From contig NZ_FXAJ01000001.1 in assembly GCF_900177535.1 (NCBI RefSeq), forward strand, positions 1,340,214-1,404,213: a stretch of 64,000 nt of DNA. The letters are read 5' to 3'. Every line of letters begins with the position of its first letter. Position 1 is the stretch's first letter. Origin of the DNA: Priestia filamentosa. GTDB lineage: Bacteria; Bacillota; Bacilli; Bacillales; Bacillaceae_H. The translations under genes were made by a program, and so were the position numbers. The notes under the pieces are model-generated. The model was not told the origin of the DNA and made no database searches. It saw nothing but the letters and a program-made list of their open reading frames with translations. Shown in pieces: positions 42,395 to 51,909 of this stretch.

Positions 42395-43561
42395 ATGGCT
42401 TATAAAGATTTTCGAGATTTTCTAAACACTTTACAAAAAGAAAATCAACTTTTGACAATTGATGAAGAAGTGAAACCAGAACCTGATTTAGGGGCGGCTG
42501 CTCGAGCTATTAGTAACTTAGGAGATAACACGCCAGGCCTTCTTTTTAACAATATTTATGGGTATAACAATGCTCAAATTGCCCTAAATGTAATTGGCTC
42601 ATGGTCCAATCATGCACTTATGCTAGGGATGCCTAAAAACACACCTGTTAAAGAGCAGTTTTTTGAATTTGCTAAACGATATAGTGAGGCTCCTGTTCCT
42701 GTCCAACGTGAAGAAAGCGCGCCATTTCATGAATGTGAGATAACAGAAGATATTAATCTTTTTGATATTTTACCTCTTTTTAGAATCAACCAAGGAGACG
42801 GAGGGTTTTATCTTGATAAAGCCTGCGTAATTTCAAGAGATGTAACAGATCCTGAACATTTTGGAAAACAAAATGTTGGAATTTATCGCATGCAAGTAAA
42901 AGGAAAAGATCGCTTAGGAATTCAGCCTGTGCCACAGCATGATATTGCTATTCATTTAAAACAGGCGGAAGAGCGCGGTGAGAATTTAAAAGTAGCTATT
43001 GCATTAGGATGTGAGCCTGTTATTACAACAGCGGCTTCAACACCGCTTTTATATGATCAATCAGAATATGAGATGGCAGGAGCGCTTCAGCAAGAACCAT
43101 ATAAAGTTGTAAAAGCAAAACTCTCTAATCTTGATATCCCATGGGGAGCAGAAGTTGTGCTTGAAGGTGAAATTTTAGCAGGAGAACGTGAATACGAAGG
43201 CCCTTTTGGAGAATTTACAGGTCACTATTCAGGTGGGCGCAGCATGCCAATTATTCAAATTAAACGTGTTTATCATCGTAAAAACCCAATTTTTGAACAT
43301 CTTTATCTAGGAATGCCATGGACAGAATGTGATTATATGATTGGAATTAACACGTGTGTACCGCTTTATCAACAGTTAAAACAAGCATTCCCAGAAGAAA
43401 TTGTGGCTGTAAATGCTATGTATACACACGGGCTTATTGCCATTATTTCTACGAAAAGTCGCTATGGAGGATTTGCTAAAGCTGTTGGTATGAAGGCTTT
43501 AACAACACCACACGGACTTGGCTATTGCAAAATGGTCATCGTTGTTGACGAGCTTAGTTAA
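42395..43561 (+). pseudogene. bsdC: Truncated phenolic acid decarboxylase subunit C (UbiD family)
   Basis: 388 residues starting MAYKDFRDFLNTLQKENQLL behind AAGGAGG. It follows B. subtilis BsdC (YclC, about 473 residues) almost throughout, including PEPDLGAAARA, FRINQGDGGFYLDKACVISRD, EGPFGEFTGHYSGGRSMP and LTTPHGLGYCKMVIVVDE. There the similarity stops abruptly and the frame ends with LS-stop, so the last 85 or so residues are gone. The break coincides with the left end of the mobile element. The missing 3' part and bsdD are not found at the other end. The product is probably inactive, since UbiD enzymes need the C-terminal oligomerisation region. Confidence 0.85.
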
Positions 43562-44158
43562 CAACCTTTTGTACACTATTAATGTATACGATATATAAAT
43601 AAATTAAATCTAGTTATAGAATTCAACCTATTTTATATAATTTTCTTTACATATAGACATTTTTAATTTCTTCGCATTAATTTTAATACCTTATCTGCAT
43701 CAAACCTTCTAAGCATAGTTTTCTACTTTCTATTTTGGGTTAGACTTTAACTTCCACTCTGAACACTTTAATTAATTATTCATCTTTCTACCCCTTGTAA
43801 TTCTATTTCATTGTAAAAGTCACCTCCTATTAAAAAGAATGTTCTTAACTTAATAGTTTTGAGCCGAGAATTAACTGGGTTACTTCAAAAAAATACTTCC
43901 AACCACAATATTTTGCTGTTTATTACATATTGTTTAACAATTTTACCTTTCATAATTTAGTTAACTTCTACTTTTAATCCCTGTGCCCCCTTATAAAGAT
44001 TGGGTAGTTTAACATTCTATTAAAGTAAGTAAAGAGTAAAGATTAAACAGATTTATTATTAAACCTAATAAATAAGCAAGAAAAATATGCTTTTATATGG
44101 TAATATTTTAGATAAAATGTAACATATTTGGCATGGATTTCTCGGGGGAGTTAATTTA
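43562..44158. other. Left end of the element, non-coding
   Basis: About 600 AT-rich bases with no supportable gene. On the minus strand a perfect AGGAGGTGA (about 43828-43836) stands before an ATG that meets a stop after two codons, which looks like the start of a decayed gene. The promoter of the ABC-3C-like operon should lie near 44040-44130. Confidence 0.5.
43564..43598 (+). repeat. Left terminal inverted repeat of the element
   Basis: ACCTTTTGTACACTAT here and ATCTTTAGTATACTAT (reverse complement of 60909-60924) agree in 13 of 16 positions. Inward, after a small gap, both continue with GTA and then GATATATA. Such matching ends are expected for recombinase binding sites. Confidence 0.5.
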
Positions 44159-45685
44159 ATGACTACAAGTGAATTAATAATATTCAAAAAAGATACAGAT
44201 GCTCCAGGTTCAAACAGAGGGTTTGTGTATCAATACTTAAAAACTTTGGTGCTTTGGTTGAATAATTTTAAGGATAAAAAAGAAAATACTATATTTTGTG
44301 AAGTTGAAGACGACATCAAAGAAATAAATCTGATTGAACAAAATTTAAAGTTTACGCAGTTAAAATGTTACTCTTCAGCTTTCAATATAGATAGTGGCGA
44401 AATAAAAAAGTCAATTTACAACTTTTTTCTTCTATATTTAATATATGATGACTATGAAGGTGAGTATGTTTTTGAAACAAATACACATATCTCTAATCAA
44501 GATTTAATTTTAGAAAAATGGATGAATTATCAAGGGGCTTTACACACAAATGAAGAAGTTAAAACAGCTTGTGTTTCCAAGACCCAAGAAATCTTACGAG
44601 AAATATTTGAGCAAGAAAAAAGCTCACTTGAAAAATCTCTTGAAAAAAAGATTATGAATCGAAAAGAAAGATTAAAAGGTAATCCTAAAAAGGCTGAAGA
44701 TTTGCAATCCGAAATTTTCACTTTCGATAAAGAATTAAAAATTCTCCAAAGTCTTTCAATCAATTTTGAAACCAAAATAAACAATGAAGAAGTCGTACAA
44801 GATTTTGCAAATCGTATATTGTGGGTTTTTGAGAATATTAAAGCTGTTGATTCTATTAACGTTTTAAAAGAGCAAATATATACGATTTTAGAAGAAATCC
44901 TAGAAGACAAAAATGCAGTAGAATTGTACTTTTGTAGATTACTTTCGGAAATTAATTTTAAAGCTGTGAAAGAAAAAAAAGAACAAAGGTACTTAGATAA
45001 TAAGTTATTAAAGAAAATCTTTGAGGAAACAGATGATGTTATACGTTCAGGAATTTCTGTCCATTTACTACAACAGTTTGATGGCTTAGGTATTACAATT
45101 ACTCAAGGTTTTACGACTGTTAACGAAAATATTTTACAGTCTGAAGAAAGGCTTAGAAAAGATATTTACTCTTTAAGTTCTACACTAACGCAAAATTCAT
45201 CAAGTGATAATGATTATAAATTTTACGATTTGCCAATGGCAGAACCTGAGGAGATTGCAAATTTTATTAAACAGGAAAAGGGCGATTATCAAAGTAACTT
45301 AGAAGGAAAGTTTCATAAAATTGAGGGAATAGACGAAGGAATTAGAAAAAATTTACTTCAAACTGCAACTGAATTAAGGTGTAGATATTTAATGTATTTA
45401 CAGCGTTTAAAATATCAGAATCTTCACAAAGAACGTGAGGAAATCAGAAAGTTAGAAAAGAAAGTTGAAGATATTTGCAATGATGCGGTTATGGGCTTCA
45501 AGATTTATAGCAATATAAGTTCTGCAGATTTTTACTTGTCTTTTAAAAAACAGTTAGAGTTAGAACTGGAAAAATTCAATGAGCGAGTAAAAGTAAAAAG
45601 GTTTGCTGTAGATAGCGACATTGTTTATGGGCAAATGTTTCATATGGCGGCAAAATGTTTTTTAAGATGGCACAGAGAAAGGTAA
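44159..45685 (+). CDS. ABC-3C-like effector with N-terminal PD-(D/E)XK-type nuclease domain
   Basis: 508 residues. The N-terminal GSNRGFVYQYLKTLVLWL (17-34), then CEVEDDI (47-53) and FTQLKCY (65-71, QxK) reproduce the E...D...QxK pattern of the DUF4297/Cap4-type restriction-endonuclease fold. A long helical middle follows. The last 60 residues end GQMFHMAAKCFLRWHRER, like the C-terminal domains of ABC-three-component (ABC-3C) effectors. It is followed by a 215-residue middle component (7-base gap) and an SMC-like ABC ATPase, the ABC-3C order. These systems are predicted anti-phage systems in which ATPase sensing releases a nuclease. Family placement is by recalled pattern. GGGGGAG precedes the start. 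Confidence 0.65.
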   Translation: MTTSELIIFKKDTDAPGSNRGFVYQYLKTLVLWLNNFKDKKENTIFCEVEDDIKEINLIEQNLKFTQLKCYSSAFNIDSGEIKKSIYNFFLLYLIYDDYEGEYVFETNTHISNQDLILEKWMNYQGALHTNEEVKTACVSKTQEILREIFEQEKSSLEKSLEKKIMNRKERLKGNPKKAEDLQSEIFTFDKELKILQSLSINFETKINNEEVVQDFANRILWVFENIKAVDSINVLKEQIYTILEEILEDKNAVELYFCRLLSEINFKAVKEKKEQRYLDNKLLKKIFEETDDVIRSGISVHLLQQFDGLGITITQGFTTVNENILQSEERLRKDIYSLSSTLTQNSSSDNDYKFYDLPMAEPEEIANFIKQEKGDYQSNLEGKFHKIEGIDEGIRKNLLQTATELRCRYLMYLQRLKYQNLHKEREEIRKLEKKVEDICNDAVMGFKIYSNISSADFYLSFKKQLELELEKFNERVKVKRFAVDSDIVYGQMFHMAAKCFLRWHRER

Positions 45686-45692
45686 GGAATAT

Positions 45693-46340
45693 ATGGATAA
45701 TAAAGAAAATCGAGCAGAAGAATTTTTCGAAATATTAATTAAAAATCAAGTAACAATGGAAGTAGCCCCTCTAGAGGACCAAAAAAGCTATGTGGAACCA
45801 GATGACGATTATGACTTTCATGCTTATAGAATATTACTTTTGATTCGAGTATGTGGTCTTATTAATAGACCATTCTTCAGCAATTACACTATTTATGGAA
45901 GAGGTAAATTTTCATTTTATGATTTTCTTATTCGTTATCCTTTTTACTTAAAAAGAATAATTGAAAAACAAAAGAAAGAGCAGCTAATGGAAGATTTAAA
46001 ACTCAGGGAATATGAAACAGAAAGAGCGCTTTCTCCAATGATTAAATATATTCGAGGACCTTGGGACCCTAGATACGATGCTATTTTGAATTATATGGTT
46101 AGTAAAAAAATAATCAAGGTTCATTTCTCTAATTTTAATAAAAGTAAGAAGGCTATGTGCCTAACCTTGACAGAACTTGGGGCGGAAATTTCTGAACAGA
46201 TAAAAGAGAGAGAAACTGATTGGGTTAATAGGATGGAGATTATCAATTCTGTTTTTACTAAAAAAGCTACAAATGAGCGCATAGAGAATTATATAAAAAA
46301 GAATTTTCCGTCACTAATGTTAGGAATTGAAGGTGAGTAA
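45693..46340 (+). CDS. ABC-3C-like middle component
   Basis: 215 residues, no signal or membrane spans. The first half is acidic and helical (EEFFEILIKNQ, RILLLIRVCGLINRP). The second half has a winged-helix-like layout, with SPMIKYIRGPWDPRYDAILNYMVSKKIIKV then LTLTELGAEISEQI. In ABC-3C systems the small middle component links effector and ATPase. Its position (7 and 2 bases from its neighbours) indicates strict co-translation. No closer family recognised. Confidence 0.6.
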   Translation: MDNKENRAEEFFEILIKNQVTMEVAPLEDQKSYVEPDDDYDFHAYRILLLIRVCGLINRPFFSNYTIYGRGKFSFYDFLIRYPFYLKRIIEKQKKEQLMEDLKLREYETERALSPMIKYIRGPWDPRYDAILNYMVSKKIIKVHFSNFNKSKKAMCLTLTELGAEISEQIKERETDWVNRMEIINSVFTKKATNERIENYIKKNFPSLMLGIEGE

Positions 46341-46342
46341 AA

Positions 46343-48415
46343 GTGTTTATTGAAGCAGTTAAAATAAGGATAGTTGCTAAAAGTGGTAGAAAATATGGTC
46401 GATATATTAGGTTCTTCGGTGAAAAAGGGATAAATGAAATTAATATGGTATTTGGTAAAAATACTTTAGGTAAGTCAACTTTAATTGAAAGTATTATTTA
46501 TGGTTTGAACGGAGAAGCGATATACGGAAAGAAACAAAGGGAGATTATTAATTATAAACTGTTATTAAAAAAGTTTATGGACGAGACGTTAGAACACGCT
46601 GAAATTTATCTACAGTTGGAAAGTCGTGGAGAACGGGTTGTTGTTTTGAGAGACGCAGTAAATAATAATCAACCCGTTATAATTTTCAAGAATACTATTT
46701 TACATGAGTCTGACACAGGAAAAACTTTGGATGAAAGAGCAGAAAAGGTAGATTTCTATAAGATTAAAAAAGATAAAAATGTGAAAGGCAATCCAACATA
46801 TCAAGAATTTTTATTTTCTTTCTTAAATATAGAGCCCATTAGAAAAATTAATGAGGAAGATGAAGAAAATGAGGAACGGTTGATTTTTTATATTGAAAAC
46901 TTATTACCACTTTTTGTGATTCCTCAAGAATCTTGGACAGATATTCAAGCCACAAATCCTAAATATGATATTGTAGATATAAAGAAAACAGCATTTGAAT
47001 TTTTATTGAAACTGTCTAACGCTGATGCTGCCAAGTATAGGCATTCTCTAGATTATTACAACGCTATTTTACGACAGAAGTCGAACTCTTTAAAAGATAT
47101 AAAAGAAATTATTAACCTGTTAAAATATGATGATTTAGCTTCTATAGATAGGGAGATTGAAGAAAAAACAGAGGAAATTAAAGAACTGAATTATAAAATC
47201 CGTGAAATGGAAAAAGGAAATAATCTCATAGAGAATGTTTTAAAACAGATTAGAATGAAGTATAAAAACCTCATTGAGATATCAAAAAGACACGAAGAAT
47301 CCATTAACTTACTAGAAACTGAAATTTCACAATACCAATATTACATATCAAAAATTGAATCTGATATTGAAAAACATGATAAATTAAAAACAGCAAAGAA
47401 ATTAATTGGAGTTCTTCCAGTTGAGACATGTCCAAGATGTTTCAGCAATATTTCTCCAGAAAAACAGGAAGTATTATATTCGGGAAACTGTGATTTATGT
47501 GGTTCTGAACTACAAATGACAAGTGATACCACAAACACATTATATTATCTTCAGGATGAGCTGAGAGATTTTGAAAGATTGGTCTCCAGAAAGAAAGAGG
47601 CAAAAAATGAAATATCAAGCAAGCTATTCTTAGCTCAGTTAGAGCTCAAGGAGCTCAAAACGACAATGAATAGCTATGAGGAACAATTAAAACCACAGAA
47701 CCTAGAACAATATAATTACTTTTCAAGAGAAATTGGTCGGATGGAGAATGCTATAAAAGAATTGAAAAAAGATAAAGAAGTTTTTAATAAATACGAGGAG
47801 TTAGTAAAGATAAAAGAAAAAGTTAGTAGTCGTATCACTGAGTTAAGAAAAGAAATTAGGAATGCAAAAGCAAATGAAAAATTAGATAATAAAAAACTTG
47901 TATATTTCGAGACGACATTCAAAGAAATTCTTTTTAAATTAGATTTTTTGAAAGATGGGTTTGATACAGTCAAAGTAGATAATTTAGATGAATCAATTAA
48001 AGATAAAGGAAAAAAAAGCTTATCCGTTATTAGGAGGATTTATGAACAAATTGAAATAGATTTAGACGATTATTATCCAAAAATTGAAGGAGTCAATTTA
48101 TACAATATAACTTCAAGTAGTGGATTAGTTAGAATCATTTTGTCCTACTACCTAGCTTTATTAAAGACCAGTCTAAAATTTAAAAATTCCATAAATCACC
48201 CATTTATTCTAATACTTGATGAACCAAGGCAACAAAATTTAGATTTTGATACATTTAATCATTTTTTGGAACAGCTATTCGATATTAAGAAGGATTACCC
48301 TAAACAATTTCAAGTTATTATAGCTTCTTCAGTAAAAGGGAATTGTACTAAAGAAGATATAATACTAAATTTAAATAAAGTAAATAATAAATTAATTAAA
48401 GAGATTAAGGAATGA
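46343..48415 (+). CDS. ABC-3C-like SMC/Rad50-type ATPase with zinc hook
   Basis: 690 residues. Walker A GKNTLGKST at 38-46, a long coiled coil from about 240 to 600 broken by CPRC (363-366) and CDLC (383-386), a zinc-hook/zinc-ribbon pair, then a degenerate signature region (SSSGLVRIILSYYLALL) and Walker B LILDEPRQQNLD near 625. The start is GTG 46343 after GAAGGTGAG. The architecture fits the Rad50-like ATPases of ABC-3C defence systems, proposed to sense foreign nucleic acid and control the nuclease effector encoded first in this operon. Confidence 0.75.
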   Translation: MFIEAVKIRIVAKSGRKYGRYIRFFGEKGINEINMVFGKNTLGKSTLIESIIYGLNGEAIYGKKQREIINYKLLLKKFMDETLEHAEIYLQLESRGERVVVLRDAVNNNQPVIIFKNTILHESDTGKTLDERAEKVDFYKIKKDKNVKGNPTYQEFLFSFLNIEPIRKINEEDEENEERLIFYIENLLPLFVIPQESWTDIQATNPKYDIVDIKKTAFEFLLKLSNADAAKYRHSLDYYNAILRQKSNSLKDIKEIINLLKYDDLASIDREIEEKTEEIKELNYKIREMEKGNNLIENVLKQIRMKYKNLIEISKRHEESINLLETEISQYQYYISKIESDIEKHDKLKTAKKLIGVLPVETCPRCFSNISPEKQEVLYSGNCDLCGSELQMTSDTTNTLYYLQDELRDFERLVSRKKEAKNEISSKLFLAQLELKELKTTMNSYEEQLKPQNLEQYNYFSREIGRMENAIKELKKDKEVFNKYEELVKIKEKVSSRITELRKEIRNAKANEKLDNKKLVYFETTFKEILFKLDFLKDGFDTVKVDNLDESIKDKGKKSLSVIRRIYEQIEIDLDDYYPKIEGVNLYNITSSSGLVRIILSYYLALLKTSLKFKNSINHPFILILDEPRQQNLDFDTFNHFLEQLFDIKKDYPKQFQVIIASSVKGNCTKEDIILNLNKVNNKLIKEIKE

Positions 48416-48507
48416 GAGAAGACTCCCTAGGATAAAAGGGCGAAATAAATTTTGAAAGTTTGATGAGTTAGAGATATATAATGATTAATTATGAATTGCT
48501 AAAAAAG

Positions 48508-48541
48508 TTAAAGACCAAACGGTTAAAGTTTGGTCTTTTGA
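48508..48541 (+). terminator. Terminator after the ABC-3C-like operon
   Basis: AAAGACCAAAC pairs with GTTTGGTCTTT, loop of seven bases, followed by T. Confidence 0.75.
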
Positions 48542-48580
48542 CTATCTGGATATAAACCTCACTCTTCATCTGAATTTCTT

Positions 48581-48706
48581 TCACATAAGTCTTCCAAAAA
48601 TTTGTAGGGTCTTTAAACGTTTTTTCTCTTCTTTTAGTTTTTTACTTAAAAAAGAGTGTTCTTCTTCCAAATGTAATATTTTTAAAGCTTTATTTTCTAA
48701 GTAAAA
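48581..48706 (-). pseudogene. Coiled-coil gene fragment
   Basis: About 40 codons on the minus strand (ENKALKILHLEEEHSFL, then SKKLKEEKKRLKTLQ) run to a stop at 48581. They lie directly against the IS1595-type remnant. The E/K-rich heptads look like the C-terminal end of a TnpC-like coiled-coil protein. There is no start codon, so this would be a leftover. Chance is not excluded. Confidence 0.3.
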
Positions 48707-49043
48707 TGTTTTATGCACCGACTCTTGGCGTGCCTTTAAAACATATGCGACTGAAAAAGGGATAAATATTTATCGGTTCAAGTCTGATGGTAAGGTTCGC
48801 ACAAAGAGTCTTTATCACATCTGGAATATCAATAATTACCATCGCAGACTTAAAGCGTGGGCACAGCGATTTAATGGAGTTGCAACCAAATATTCGGACA
48901 ATTATCTTACTTGGTTTCAAGTTTTAGAAAATATTCAGCATCAGAGAAATGTAATCACTATAAAAGATTTGATTATTAAAGTAAATCTAATACAAAATAC
49001 GGAAACATATTATACACTCAGGTTATATAAGTTCACGTTATAA
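48705..49043 (+). pseudogene. 3' remnant of an IS1595-family (ISXO2-like) transposase
   Basis: An open frame of about 112 codons without a start. It includes CTDSWRAFKTYATEKG, FKSDGKVRTKSLYHIWNINNYHRRL and the family-typical QRFNGVATKYSDNYLTWF. IS1595 transposases are DDE/DDNK enzymes of about 300 residues; only the last third is left. It marks past insertion and decay inside the defence island, between the two systems. Confidence 0.65.
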
Positions 49044-49131
49044 ATTTTGTTTTTTATTCAACTTATGATGCAGGTTAATTGAAAAAATTTTTTAATGGTA
49101 ACATTTAATAGGTTGAAAGGGAGGAAGTTTA

Positions 49132-49665
49132 TTGTTATATCATCCGAAATGGAGCAAAGCAAAGAAACGTTTAATGAGTTTTGTATGCGAATCTTTGCAT
49201 TCAAGAGTAGATTTTCAAGTAATTAATTATCGAAAAGCACATGACCAGTTAGGTAGAGCTGTCATAACTGTTGATAAAGTAGAAATGTTAAGTATGTGTA
49301 CGGTTACTGCCGAAAGAGAAGAATATTATAGAGAAAGAGATATTCGTATTCAATTAGACGATTTTAGTTATGATAATGTTTTTAATAATCGAGCAATCCA
49401 GGAACAAGCTCAAGAACAATTAAAAACGGAAGGTATTTATGCACAATATGATTTCTTTTCTGCTTTGGAAGAATACTTTAATTCACCAATTGAAGTATCT
49501 TTAAAGTCGAATGATATGTTAATAAAAATATTGTGTATTTTGGACCGCCGTGTAGGGAAAAGAACTTTACGTAAAATGAAAGAATCCATTTCAGAAGAAA
49601 ATACATTAGTTCAGGATTTTTATAAATTACGTTGTGACGCAGAAAATCTACATAGTAGCGAATAA
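49132..49665 (+). CDS. Small conserved protein of unknown function
   Basis: 177 residues starting MLYHPKWSKAKKRLMSFVCESL (TTG start behind GGGAGG). Characteristic are SRVDFQVINYRKAHDQLGRAVITVDKVEMLSMCT and RREEYY-like acidic segments. I recall a Firmicutes family of small proteins with K-W-S-K, R-x-H-D-Q-x-G-R and S-M-C-T, possibly the one called SF0329; its function is unknown. It has its own terminator and stands between the IS remnant and the Gabija-type genes, so it may be independent cargo. Confidence 0.5.
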   Translation: MLYHPKWSKAKKRLMSFVCESLHSRVDFQVINYRKAHDQLGRAVITVDKVEMLSMCTVTAEREEYYRERDIRIQLDDFSYDNVFNNRAIQEQAQEQLKTEGIYAQYDFFSALEEYFNSPIEVSLKSNDMLIKILCILDRRVGKRTLRKMKESISEENTLVQDFYKLRCDAENLHSSE

Positions 49666-49666
49666 A

Positions 49667-49706
49667 CAAAAACAGAACTTCCATAAAACAGGGAGTTCTG
49701 TTTTTA
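49667..49706 (+). terminator. Intrinsic terminator
   Basis: AAAACAGAACT pairs with AGTTCTGTTTT and is followed by T. Confidence 0.75.
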
Positions 49707-49905
49707 CGCTTAATATCAATATTAAGGTTTAACAGAGCCATTTTATAAAAAGATTAATCAAGTGACTTTCTAGAAATATGGTTAATAAGTTGTGCGATTG
49801 GTGGGTTAAATAGAAATAAGTTAGGTATATAGTAGTCATCGATGGAAATTATTTCTCTGTTATTTTATTATATAAAGAGGTAATAAGAGGAGGTAATTAT
49901 AAACA

Positions 49906-51909
49906 TTGAACATACCAAGTGCACCTTATATATCAAGAGTTAAAATTAAAAACTTTAGAAACTTTAAAGATGTTGACGTAGAACTAAGTCATAAGCAAGT
50001 CATAATTGGCGAAAACAATGTAGGGAAAACCAATTTTCTAAGAGCCTTACAACTAATATTGGACCCTAAATTATCAGAAGAGGACCGATATTTAAAAGAA
50101 AGTGACTTCTACGAAGGTTTGGAATCGCCAATGGAAAACGGTGAAGAAATTCTAATATCTATTGAAATTAGAGAGTTTAACCATAATCGTACATTATTAT
50201 CTATTTTATCTGACGCTACAGTAAATGATAAACCTGCTACTTTGCGCTTAACTTATCAATACTATCCAACTAAAAAGACTAATAAAGGTTATGAATATGA
50301 ATACCGAATTTATCAAGGAGAAAGACAAGAAGTTTCCTTTTCTCATTCCCATAGGAAGTACTTAAATATAAAAGTGATTCCTGCTATGAGAGATGTAGAA
50401 TCGGAAATGAAACATATAAAAAAATCTCCAATTAATCAACTTCTTAAGAACTACGACATTAGAAAAGGCGAATTAAAAGAGATTGCTGACAAACTAAAGG
50501 AAACAAGCGATGAAGTGCTCTCTATTGATGAATTGGTTCATTTAACAGATAGTATTAATGCTAGATTTTCCAATGTTATAGGTGGACAAGTTGATTCTTC
50601 AATATCCCTTGAAACAATTGAATCAGACCCTGATAGGATTTTGAACACATTAAGAATAATGATTGGTCAGGGAAAGAGAACAACAGGGGATACTAGTTTA
50701 GGTATAAGCAACATATTGTATATTTCTCTTATATTACTTTCGTTAGAGGACAAAACCATTCCTCCTATATTAAAAGAGGATGTATATTTAAAATTATTAG
50801 AAGAGGAACATAGTGGGGTAGTTAAAGATTGTTATGACAAAAATGAAAAAGGAAATTATGTTATAAAAGAGGAGTTGAAAAAAGAGCTACAAATCATGTT
50901 ATATGAGTTTATGGACAATTATTATTCAAATGATAATGGATTTACTATTTTGGCTATTGAGGAACCAGAATCACATCTACATCCAGTTTTACAAAGGTTA
51001 ATTTATAAAGATGTAATGAAAAAGAATACGTCTGTATTAATGACAACTCACTCACCTCATATTACATCGGTTGCTCCGTTAGAATCTATTGTACATTTAC
51101 ATTCATTAGATAATGGTACAAATATAAAATCAACTGCTTCTTTAAAGTTAAATGACAGGGAAAGAAAAGATTTAGCAAGATATATAGATGTAAAAAAAGG
51201 AGAGCTATACTTTGGTAAGGGGATTATTCTTATTGAAGGGATAGCAGAAGAATACTTAATTCCTAGTTTTGCAGAGCTATTGCATATGCCTTTAGACGAA
51301 AAAGGTATTATCTGTTGTAATGTAAATTCAACGAATTTTAAACCTTATGTACAATTCCTTGATGAGTTAGGAATACCATATGTGGTGATTACCGATGGAG
51401 ATTACTATTTTTACAAAATAGAGAAAGAAGAGAAGAAAAGAAAGTTTGGAAGTATTTATAATGAAACACATGAAACTTTGGGTTATGGGTCTGATGGTTT
51501 AGAAAGAATGCATAGAATGTGCAAAGAGTTAAAAAAAATAGAAGGTGATTACGAATCGGCTGACCTTAACGCCCAATATAAATTTTTCTTTGAACAGGGA
51601 CTTTTTGTGGGATTATATACTATGGAAATTGATATGATGAGACAAGCTGATGCGAAAAAATCTACAGAAGTATTTATTAATGTATTTAATGAATTAACAG
51701 AAGGGGGTCCAAGACAAAAACAAAATTTTAAGAGAAGCTTGGATAACAAAGAGTATCCGGAATGCTTGAAAAAAGTGGAAAGTCAGCATGCAGGTATTGG
51801 AAAAGGACGATTTGCTCAGAGTTTATCTGTTGAATGTACACAAGACCATATTCCTCCTTACATTAAAAATGCTATTGAGTATATATACAACCAGGTAAAT
51901 TGCTTATGA
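49906..51909 (+). CDS. gajA: OLD-family ATP-dependent endonuclease, GajA-like (Gabija)
   Basis: 667 residues. An ABC-type ATPase domain comes first: Walker A GENNVGKTN (35-43), Walker B LAIEEPESHLHP near 350 and the MTTHSPH switch. A TOPRIM domain follows, with ILIEGIAEE (first acidic residue) and VITDGDYYF (DxD). Together with an overlapping UvrD-like helicase gene this is the class 2 OLD arrangement known as the Gabija anti-phage system, in which GajA is a DNA-nicking nuclease controlled by nucleotide levels. It is longer than the 578-residue reference GajA, so it may be a divergent subtype. TTG start behind GAGGAGG. Confidence 0.8.
   Translation: MNIPSAPYISRVKIKNFRNFKDVDVELSHKQVIIGENNVGKTNFLRALQLILDPKLSEEDRYLKESDFYEGLESPMENGEEILISIEIREFNHNRTLLSILSDATVNDKPATLRLTYQYYPTKKTNKGYEYEYRIYQGERQEVSFSHSHRKYLNIKVIPAMRDVESEMKHIKKSPINQLLKNYDIRKGELKEIADKLKETSDEVLSIDELVHLTDSINARFSNVIGGQVDSSISLETIESDPDRILNTLRIMIGQGKRTTGDTSLGISNILYISLILLSLEDKTIPPILKEDVYLKLLEEEHSGVVKDCYDKNEKGNYVIKEELKKELQIMLYEFMDNYYSNDNGFTILAIEEPESHLHPVLQRLIYKDVMKKNTSVLMTTHSPHITSVAPLESIVHLHSLDNGTNIKSTASLKLNDRERKDLARYIDVKKGELYFGKGIILIEGIAEEYLIPSFAELLHMPLDEKGIICCNVNSTNFKPYVQFLDELGIPYVVITDGDYYFYKIEKEEKKRKFGSIYNETHETLGYGSDGLERMHRMCKELKKIEGDYESADLNAQYKFFFEQGLFVGLYTMEIDMMRQADAKKSTEVFINVFNELTEGGPRQKQNFKRSLDNKEYPECLKKVESQHAGIGKGRFAQSLSVECTQDHIPPYIKNAIEYIYNQVNCL

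Noticed and set aside
44530-44910. Minus-strand open frame of 126 codons inside the ABC-3C effector gene
   Set aside because: Shadow of a lysine/glutamate-rich gene; serine/phenylalanine-rich translation without a start signal.
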